Assembly (NCBI GenBank): GCA_030144725.1
Contig: JASKMD010000027.1
Span: 2,638,204 to 2,702,203 of the forward strand
Length of the DNA: 64,000 nt
DNA from: Haematococcus lacustris
Lineage: Eukaryota > Chlorophyta > Chlorophyceae > Chlamydomonadales > Haematococcaceae
Reading direction: 5' to 3'
The stretch's first letter is position 1. The number at the start of each line of letters is the position of its first letter. Below, piece after piece: positions 43,652 through 51,580 of the stretch. The notes under the pieces are model-generated. The model saw only the letters and a list, made by a program, of their open reading frames with translations, was not told the origin of the DNA and ran no database searches. The translations under genes and the position numbers were made by a program.

Positions 43652-44484
43652 ACCAACTATTGCGCGCAAAGGCAATGCACCTGCAATTTGATGGGTGCAC
43701 ATGCGATCGCCATGGCAAGGTGCTCGTATTGCGAGTGACAGCAACAGTCACCCCGCAGCACCTGCCAGAAGGCTGGGAGCAGAGGCCCAATCGTGGGGCG
43801 GGGGCTAGGGCTGCAGCTGGGGCTGGGGCTGGGGCTGGGGCTGGGGCTGGGGCTGGGGCTGGGGCTGGGGCTGGGGCTGGGGCTGGGGCTGGGGCTGGGG
43901 CTGCAGCTGGGGCAACAGCTGGGGCTGGGACTGGGGCAGCAGATGGGGCAGCAGCTGGGGCTGGGGCTGAGTCTGCAGCTGGGGCTGGGGCTGGGGCTGA
44001 GTCTGCAGCTGGGGCTGGGGCTGGGGCAGCAGCTGGGGCAGCAGCTGGGGCTGGGGCTGGAGCTGGGGCTGGGGCTGAGGCTGCAGGTGGGGCAGGCCGA
44101 CTCACCACTCAAGTCACCGATGTGTTGGCTATCATCCCCTTGCCTTTTGGCACGGCAGAAGCTCATGTCCAGGTCATAATGCAGGAGCTTGTCTTCCACG
44201 GCCTCGACAGTGCCTGCATCGCCAGCATCACAGCAGACAGTGCAGCTGTGAACATGGGTGAATATGGTGGTGTTGTCACCCGCATGAGCAAGCTCCTGCA
44301 GAGCAAGGGGCAGGCTGGCTGCATTCGGGCGCAGCCCTGCTATAGCCACGGTATACACAACACCCTGTTGACTGGGCTAGCTGCATTGGGTGGTGACATC
44401 CGCCCAGCCATTGAATCCATTGCCACGGTGTCCATTGAATCCATTGAATCCATTGCACGGTGTCCATTGCACAGTGTGCATTGA
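43652..44484 (+). pseudogene. Copy D transposase catalytic fragment
   Basis: Begins after an acceptor TTTCAG at 43651. It reads LQFDGCTCDRHGKVLVLRV (first acidic residue, cf. D-G-W-T of hAT transposases), then after a 95-residue Gly-Ala repeat PFGTAEAHVQVIMQ, ITADSAAVNMGEYGGVVTRM (second acidic residue) and CYSHGIHNTLL (Cys-x-x-His), the RNase-H-fold order of hAT and DUF4371 transposases. It ends in a frame broken by tandem GAATCCATTG repeats (44410-44505). The C-terminal tail reappears at 44625-45200 (VHTSWRVPKL, HVCTHIRGK) in another frame. The third acidic residue region is missing. Confidence 0.65.
43806..44090. repeat. GGGGCT/GGGGCA hexamer-type tract in copy D
   Basis: Imperfect GGGGCT repeats with GCAGCT interruptions encode Gly-Ala dipeptides inside the transposase, between the two acidic motifs. 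Analogous in position and sequence flavour to the GGGCT tract of copy B. Confidence 0.9.
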
Positions 44485-45660
44485 ATCCATTGCAACGGTA
44501 TCCATGCTGCGCGTCTGGGCGCATGCGAGAGATGCTGTGTCACAGCTGCTTGAGCGGCAGAAGGGTCGGTCTCCACCATGGGCTGTCACCCTTAGCCAGC
44601 TGCCTTTGGGGGGCGTGATTTGGGCCACACAACTGTCGAGGAGGCAATGAAGATGACAGGAAAGCAGCTTCAGTCATACCTCCAGTTTCACAAGCAGGAG
44701 GTACACACGAGCTGGAGGGTACCCAAGCTACAGAGCCACGTGTGCACCCACATCCGTGGGAAGCTTGCCGCAGCTGCTCCCCTTCAGCAGCAGCTGACAC
44801 ATGCAGGCACCACCCCTGAGCTGGCTGTGCCTGCTGGTGCACCCCTCAGCAGCAGCAACAGCTGGCAGCGGCAAGCACGTCCCGTAAGCGTGGGGCACCT
44901 GCAGCTAACAAGTCGAGGGCAGCAAAGCAAGGTGAGACAACACCACGTACTGCACCTAGCACCTTGTTTAAGCGTAGTAGGGCAGCCGGTAATGCACTAG
45001 CGCCAGCAGCAGCTCCAAAAGCTCATAGTGGTATCCAGTCGTCACGACTGCCGTCGTCGCGTCCACATGCCAAAAGCAAAACATGTTCCGACTGCTGCTG
45101 CGTGTTGCAGGTGCCAGCAACAACGGTGTGGCGAAGCGTGCTAGTGTGGCGCGCCTCGCATGAGGCAAAATCGCATGAATTCAAATGTGTATTTTTGGAC
45201 AGGCACTGAGCACCGCTGAGAGCGAGATAGTTTTTGCTGCGTCTGTCATCTTGTAGCTTTGAGTCTCCTCTGTTCAAAGCACTGTTTACATATATTTTTG
45301 ACTGAGTGGCTGCGGAGATACGGGCTTCGTATCACAGGGGGGTGGTTTTCAGGTAGTTGGGAACGCCTGAGCTGGGCATACAGCGATACAGCGATACAGA
45401 TACAGTTTCTGTAGCTTCCGTTTCTGTATGATACAGTCCGGCCGGGCTGTGAGATACAGCCCAACCGACTGTATCGGGGAATCTTTTTTGTTTTCGCCCC
45501 CTTTTTTTTAAATCTTGCTTGCGCAGTTGCCTTTGGCCCATCTATTCAGCGACCTTGCACAGACTTCGCGGGTGTATCCCTACTACTTTATTAGCGTGCC
45601 ACCATTCATACCGCTCCAGCCTGACTAGCTCCAGCCTGTTAAGATCACATCATGCCTATG

Positions 45661-46011
45661 TTACTTCTTCACTCGGTGGCTTTCTTCACTCGGAGATGCC
45701 GTTAGGCTGGTGCTGCAGCTTGTCTGTCCCCATGTGCCCTTGAGCGCCCTCCGGTTGAAATAGATGTAGGAGCTCATCCACATCCTGCCCATTAACATGG
45801 ATTGGCGGTGGTCGCTCCAGATGTGCTTGAAAGTGCTGAACACCCGCTCGGTGGACGCAGAAGTAGCAGGGATGCTCAGTAGCCTCATAGCCACGTCTCG
45901 CAGTACACCAAAGCCGTGGCCATAAGTCTGCCACCACATGCATGGATTTGTTGTGAGCACAGTGTCCAGAACTGAGTTTGTGAGTCCAACGAGCTGCAAC
46001 GCATTGGGCAT
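45661..46011 (-). pseudogene. hAT transposase C-terminal (hATC) domain
   Basis: The frame reads WWQTYGHGFGVLRDVAMRLL, then SIPATSASTERVFSTFKHIW and MWMSSYIYFNRRAL, stopping at 45661. This is the classic hATC signature (Pro-Ala-Thr-Ser-x-x-x-Glu-Arg-x-Phe-Ser), containing the third catalytic Glu and the dimerisation helix. About 110 residues; the catalytic Asp region upstream is not recognisable, so the gene is broken. Confidence 0.85.
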
Positions 46012-46316
46012 CAGCCACCGCTGGTGCAGGTAGAAGCGGGCATCACCAGCTGCCCGGTCAGTACCTGCACATGGTGCAATGACTAGATAACATAAGGTGC
46101 AATGGCACGCTGCAATATAGTGTAGAAGATGTCCACTATTGCTCCTGCGCTCCAGGCTCCTCCGACACTCCTCCGCTCTGCCGCTCTAAGCTCCTTGCTG
46201 TTTGTGGCTGCTCTAAGCTTCTTGCTGTTTGTGGCTGCGCTCACTAGCTGCACCTTTTAGCTGCGTAGCCTCCTAGCCATTGGAAGTCCACCTGCAAGCA
46301 ACCCATGCCACAGACT

Positions 46317-46544
46317 TTACCAATCAATTGTTCGCTGCTTCGCTAGCGCGTCAACAGCGCACCTTTCCTCTTGCTCCTTTCGTTCTTTCAGCTCAGCCTC
46401 TCTTACATCGGGGCTAACCTCAACTACGTCCTTCGGCTTTGACGGCCCTGGGCGGTCCAACATTCCAGCGTGCCTATGCCAATGACACAGAGTTCGGCAG
46501 TCTGCGTCGGGCGCAGGGGAGCCAGCGCTGTGGCTGCCCCGCAA
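46317..46544 (-). pseudogene. Fragment of the element E transposase or accessory ORF
   Basis: A minus frame with DRPGPSKPKDVVEVSPDVRE followed by a charged helix (AELKERKEQEERCAVDALAK) and a stop at 46317. It is protein-like and lies between the hATC domain and the right edge of E, so it is probably a 5' exon. No domain identified. Confidence 0.35.
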
Positions 46545-47489
46545 CGTGCTTGGAGAGTCTTGCTGCGGGTGGATGCGGCTGCGGCCTGGCGGAGCTGGCG
46601 GTTGGGGCCCCCAACTTTTCGGCCTTTTGCTGATGTAAAAATTCCGAGTATTGTCCGATTTCTAACCGTGTGAATTATCTGAAAAGCACCTTGTACCACG
46701 GCTCCTTTGGCCCTCGAAAAGCATGAGAGGGCCCAGCAGCACAAGCGCAAGCTGTTGCACGCACGATTCCCGGTTGGGGCGCAGAAGTGCACTAATGCGT
46801 TGTTGCCGAGTACCAGGCCCTTACGTAGGTGATACACCCGCTATCGCGGCTAGTATCCAATCGGCGTGGCCAGTCGGTTGGCCAAAGATGCTGATACAGC
46901 CGATACAGTATCACATTACAGAGAAGCTACAGTCACTCATACAGCGATACAGTCTGTATCTCTGTATCTTACATTGTATCGGGCCAGGCCTGGTTGAAAA
47001 CCTCTGTTGCATGCTGATTTGAAAACTAGTTTGGATGCGCCTTTCACGCCGCGCTGGGTCGCGGCTGCCTATAGCCGTCGTTTAATGTGTCTGCGACGCT
47101 CCAGAACACGTCGCGTGTTGGGGGCCAGCCACCCGGCAAACCGCTGGAGCTGTCTGCACTCTATTCGGGCCATCAAGAGCTCATCGCACAAACCGGCGGC
47201 CTTATCCGTGCAGAAACGAGTTAGAAAGTTATCTCTTGAGCCATGGGGGTGCAGCCAATGGCGGGGGTGACCAGGGGGTGTCAGATGGACCCTGCCTTAC
47301 CAGCCAGTTGCTGCACAGATTGCACTGTGCCAGCCTCCCACCCACCCATACCTATTCCACACAGCCCCATACAGACTGGCAATGGCTAACCACGGCGCAA
47401 TGCTCAATTCTGGTTTCAACCATTGTAATCGTTGGCCAGGACCACAGCGCATGCACACCATTGACCTGAGGCTTCTTCAATGATGCTGA

Positions 47490-48092
47490 AAGAAGAAAGA
47501 AGAAGAAAGAAAACTACTCCGGTACAAACCGGCGTGCATTAAGGGAGGAGCTTCCGCCTGTGGCGCGGCCTGCTCCCACCTCCAAACGTTGGACACAGGC
47601 TGGACATGTCCCCACCAAGCTGCCCTAGCTGTAGCCACAGACCACAGCTAGCACCCAAGGCAAACAAAGAGGCATGAGAGGAGCAAAGACTAGTGCACTC
47701 GGCAGCTGGCCTTATCTCTTCTCCTCGTTGACGAGAGCAATTCCAGCCTTGTCCGCCGGATGTCGCACTAAAAGCTGAAGTTCAGGCTCCAAAAGTCCAA
47801 ACTTCAGCTGTCAGCAAACGTCCCGCGTTGAGGTAGCTCTGCTCCCTCCTTGACGACGCCAGCAACTCCACAACAGCTCGGTGACCCGCAGCGGTCGTGT
47901 GCGGCACCCGGACCTCATTTGTATTCCGCTGGACAAAGCGGTGCCCGTTCAAGCCTGGGAAGGCTGTCCCGTTGCATCCCGATTTATATACCGCTGGGTG
48001 CGGTGGTGAGGTAGCTTAGCCAATCCGTGCGACCGAAGTCAACGCGGATTGTTACCAGGGCCACCGCGTGGAGGTGCCTCACCGCCAGCCCC
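47490..48092 (-). mobile_element. Insert K, 603 bp with 12-bp target duplication
   Basis: Exact direct repeats CAATGATGCTGA at 47478-47489 and 48093-48104 bound an insert absent from the intact J copy. The plus-strand left end is a GAA/AAGA-rich run (47490-47515). On the minus strand a TATATAAAT box lies near 47985, followed by 470 bp ending in TTTC/TTC repeats. The long duplication and simple-repeat end recall non-LTR (target-primed) retroposons such as SINEs, but the tail is pyrimidine-rich and no A/B boxes are clear. No coding. Confidence 0.6.
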
Positions 48093-48530
48093 CAATGATG
48101 CTGACTCAGCCCCTAGAGCTACTTATCGTACATAGGTGGTCACTCGCGTGTGTGCTGTCTAACACAGGTGGTCACTAGTGTGTGTGCTGTCTAACCCCTG
48201 CCCCCTGCCCCCTGCCCCCTGCGCCTGCTTCACCGACGGCATGGTCTCAGAGGAGGTCCTGGCGCCTAGGACACGTTAATATGATCTGCATGCCATCTCG
48301 CCCAGGATGCTGTGCCAGCGATGCGGCTGTTCTCCATGCGCCCATGCACTCTCCCCGCATGCAATGAGCTGCTGAGCAGTGTGCTGCTGATGCTGCTGCA
48401 GGCTTGTTTGCCTGTAGGCACACGACCAGGCTGTGGAGGAAAGGACGACCAGACTAACCTCCAATTAAGGTCACGGTACTCACGGAGCCTCAGCCCTAGG
48501 GAGCGTCTGAAGTACGTGCATGTATCTGTT

Positions 48531-49932
48531 GGTCACCCCGGCCATTGGCCATGCCAATCCGTGACAGGCCTGCCGCTCGCACCACGCGCTAGTGAAGGGT
48601 AGCTGAGACTATCGCGGTAAGTCACGCGCGCTAAATCTCGCGTTTTAGACTGAAGCCTTGTACTTGATCACCGCCCGCCACCAGCTCGAAACTTGAGATA
48701 ACGCAAACAAGCAGCGACCCACCTACAAGAGAAGGGTGGCGAGGCGCTCCGTGGCGTCCGTAGCATGTGCTGACATAACCCATACTGACTGAAGGCTGCT
48801 GGGATCTGGCTTCGTCAAGTTCTGCCTCTGTGGCAGCAGCTGCAGACATGTGGGCATGTTGTTGCCGAGCTGCTGTTGCACAAGCACTCCCCCGAGCACC
48901 ATTGGCTTTGATGGCCTTAATGCGTTTGCTGTGGCAACCCATAAGGTAGGTGGCTGAGGCTGGGCAGATGGGAGGGGGTAGGTTAGGAGGTGCTGGTGAC
49001 AGAGGTGGTGGTGGCGGTGGTGGCAGTTGAGATTAGGAGCTCCTGCAACAACCGCAAGCCATTGTAGAGTAGCTATGTTGCAGGTAAATAACTTCATGGC
49101 AACTTATGCTATTCCTACACTGAGAGATGCACCAAGATCGAGACATCATACTTCATGTAACGTTGGGATCACATGCAATAAAGCAAGCTTGACAGCTTGA
49201 CATGTCTGTCCTTACCTCCAGTTCCGGTACTTCCAGGACCATTTGGGCCCAACACTTCCAAAGAAATAGGACTAGGTGCGCGCCTACGCAAAGGAAACTA
49301 CGTCGGGTTCATTGAGCCGGGAGGAATTAGTATCGCCGGCTGTACTTGCCCTTAGAGCGTCAGGAGTCCACCACGTCATTGCGAAGCACCTCCACAATGC
49401 ACTTGCGCTGCGCGATGTTGAGAGAGCGGCCGGCTGATCGGCTGTCGGGCTTATTTCGTTTACAAGGAAACTGGCATGATGGGCGTGAAGCAGACTAGGC
49501 TGTCATCGCATGCCGCACGGTGCTACGCCAATAGCACACGTCCCGGCTCCGGGACATCCATGACAAGGTTGTGTAAATGACTTTATCAGAGTCCACGACG
49601 GTGCTGCTGACACCTCAGTGAGATGCTCTGCATGCTTGGAGGCAGGTGTCAGGAAGGGCCCGGGCCATGAGGGGTCCCGACCCAACCCAGGGAATCTTGA
49701 GCTTCCACCTACGACCCACGTACGGTCGCACCCTGTTGAGCCCCAGGTTGCAGCGAGCGACCATGTTCACAGTCCGCGGGGATGGCGGGCGGTGTAATGG
49801 GACAAGGCTTCAGTGCAAAACGCGAGTTTTAGCGCGCGTGAGTTACCGCGATAGCCTTCGCTACCCTCCACTAGGGCGTGGTGCGAGCGGCAGGCCTGTC
49901 ACGGATTGGCATGGCCAATGGCCGGGGTGACC
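48531..49932. mobile_element. Element H: 1.4-kb GGTCACC-TIR element with about 148-bp TIRs
   Basis: Left arm 48531-48680 (GGTCACCCCGGCCATTGGCC onward) matches the complement of 49785-49932 over about 148 bp with roughly a dozen mismatches. The core (48.7-49.8 kb) has no convincing gene. The tip resembles that of element G. No target duplication is evident. Probably a non-autonomous element mobilised by the same unknown transposase as G. Confidence 0.7.
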
Positions 49933-50526
49933 AATGTTGCATATGCGGGTTGTGACATTCTGGCGAGACCCGGGTTCGAGTCCTGAGAGAAACATGTAAC
50001 ATAACATGTAACATGTAACGTTACACGGATGCAACCGGTGACCCACTTGAACCCACCCGAGCTTTCCTCCCTCCACCCACCTGACCTTCGTTACGTGGGT
50101 GTGTTATGCACCGGATGTGCAACCCTACCATCTCGCGAGCACATACACCAACGCAACAGCCTATGATGACGTGGCTAGCTGGGGCATCAGCAGACAGGGC
50201 CCTGGGTAGCAAGGGAAGGCGGTAAGGCCTGCAGGCACACGGCTAGGATGTGGTGAAGAGAGTGACCATGTGACCATGACAACCTCTGTGGAGAAGAGGA
50301 GGAACAGCTCTAGGACCCAATGTGACTATGCCGATGTCCCTGAGGTTGCGGGTGCATACCCCCTGCATGTTACGTGGGTATATAATGCACCGGATGTACA
50401 ACACTAACATCCCGTGAGCACCTATTCCAACGCAACACTGCACTCCTGATTGACCGCCTAGGGGCCGACTGGTCAGTTGAGCATGACACACATGCACGAA
50501 TGTAAGCCGGCACGGCTGAAGCATAG
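49933..50526. other. Non-coding, contains a diverged 80-bp direct duplication
   Basis: Segments near 50090-50165 and 50370-50445 are similar (shared TTACGTGGGT, ATGCACCGGATGT, CCAACGCAACA). A GGGTTCGAGTCC string at about 49970-49981 matches a Pol III B box, but no tRNA can be folded around it. No gene recognised. Confidence 0.45.
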
Positions 50527-50611
50527 GGTCACCCCCGCCATCGGGCTGATGAGCACCTGTGCCGTCTTTATCTCTTGGGACATGGGGGTGGGGCCAACTG
50601 CGGGGGTGACC
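50527..50611. mobile_element. Element I: 85-bp GGTCACC mini-element
   Basis: GGTCACCCCCGC at 50527 and its complement GCGGGGGTGACC ending at 50611, with GGGCTGAT/GGCCAACT inner arms. The whole can fold back on itself. Too small to code; a minimal derivative of the G/H family, or only a recombined tip. Confidence 0.5.
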
Positions 50612-50814
50612 GTAGGTGAGAGTCCCCAGGATGGAGGGCGGCCGAGAAACCCAACCTTGACGACCGGCACACCTCACAATGCAATCAAGTCTCCCGGTAA
50701 AAGTTCCCCCTGTACGGGGGAAGTTTGTTGGCTGTAGATGGGGGAAGTTTTGAATTGCCCAATTGCGCTACTCGACAAGCACTAGCGGCTAGCAACCCAC
50801 ACTACAGCTTGCTG

Positions 50815-51045
50815 TGCGATGGGGCACAGCCGTGCCAATTACATTAGTTCGGATAAGGTCAGCAGTACAAATGCGTTGCGGTGCACTGAAGGCTGACGCC
50901 CTACGTGCAACAGCTAGAACAACACCATACCTGCGATGGGGCACAGCCGTGCCAACCATCGCAGAGCATCACGCAAGCTAAGAACGCCGATGTCACATAT
51001 CACCCTAAGCAAGGAAAGCGGATGGCCTTGGCCTGACCCACAACA
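50815..51045 (-). repeat. 3' LTR of the copia element
   Basis: Plus strand TGCGATGGGG...CCCACAACA. It contains an internal direct repeat: GCGATGGGGCACAGCCGTGC occurs at its start and again about 120 bp later. Preceded on the element strand by a short purine run GAGTGGGAG (51054-51046), the likely polypurine tract. Confidence 0.93.
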
Positions 51046-51436
51046 CTCCCACTCAGGCCTAGGCTAGCAAAGCAGAAGAACGCAGAGTACGTCATAAGAA
51101 GAGAACTACATGCATGACAGTGTGTTCATGACGGATGCGTGTTTTATGCAAGCTCACACACAAGCCACGTGAAGTTGGTGATATGATGACCATGTGATGT
51201 TGAAGAGGTGATGCTAACACACGTGAGCACTAGATGACAGCAAAGAGCAAAGCTACATGCAGAGTGAAGTGAATGCAACAAGCAAGACACAAGTACATGT
51301 GCATAGAACGCCACTACTGCTGTACGCAGCTAAGAGAAACTCCATGTCAGCCGCTGTCCTCCAAAGACTCCAAACACTCCCCCAACCGCTGTACGCAGCC
51401 AGGAAGCTCCCACACACTCCAGCACAGGCAAGACTA

Positions 51437-51546
51437 GCCAACCCCCATGCCCTCCTTGCACTTCCCAAACTTCTGCCCCGGTAGCGCCTTGGTGAGCGCG
51501 TCTGCCACCATGTCTGCAGTTGGGCAAAAGGGGAACATCATGCAGG
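51437..51546 (-). pseudogene. Copia RNase H C-terminal remnant
   Basis: Minus frame reading FPFCPTADMVADALTKALPG and KFGKCKEGMGVG then TAG at 51437. This is the conserved end of Ty1/copia pol (Thr-Ala-Asp-x-x-Ala-Asp-x-Leu-Thr-Lys). It shows that the missing reverse transcriptase was removed by internal deletion. Confidence 0.8.
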
Positions 51547-51580
51547 AGGACAACCACTGCCACCCATGTGATTCAGCTGT

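Larger units (their letters stand above)
42787..45370 (+). mobile_element. DNA transposon copy D, hAT-like family
   Basis: Perfect 15-bp TIRs TCAGGCGTTCCCAAC at 42787 and complement ending 45370; exact 7-bp duplication GCTGGGC at 42780-42786 and 45371-45377. It is the only copy in the window that keeps both recognisable acidic motifs of the catalytic core, but it is deleted downstream and carries two expanded repeats. Confidence 0.88.
45378..46990 (-). mobile_element. Element E: canonical hAT transposon remnant
   Basis: Both edges carry clusters of GATACAG/CTGTATC (45380-45480 and 46880-46985), typical subterminal transposase-binding repeats, and share CTGTAGCTTC in inverted orientation. Inside, on the minus strand, is a hAT C-terminal dimerisation domain. 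The exact tips and target duplication are not clear, partly because copy D landed immediately at the left edge; the limits given are approximate. Confidence 0.6.
42072..47272. mobile_element. Element G: GGTCACC-TIR transposon holding copies D and E
   Basis: Inverted ends GGTCACCCCCGCCATTGGC plus TGCACCCC, about 27 perfect bp, at 42072 and complement ending 47272. Flanked by AGGG (42068-42071 and 47273-47276), a possible 4-bp duplication confirmed by comparison with the unoccupied J copy. Without D and E about 1 kb of non-coding DNA remains, so it is non-autonomous. Related tips at 48531/49932 and 50527/50611. Confidence 0.68.
42062..48224. mobile_element. Repeat J, copy 2, expanded by nested insertions
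   Basis: The ends TGCTGCAGGG (42062-42071) and CCCCCTGCGC (48215-48224) and the inner parts 47273-47489 and 48093-48224 match the intact copy at 35058. Element G is inserted 10 bp from its left end with AGGG repeated on both sides, and insert K is inserted further right. Removing both restores a contiguous J sequence. No flanking duplication of its own is visible. Confidence 0.72.

Noticed and set aside
49955..49995. GGGTTCGAGTCC B box near element H
   Set aside because: No matching A box spacing or cloverleaf; at best a decayed tRNA-derived fragment.
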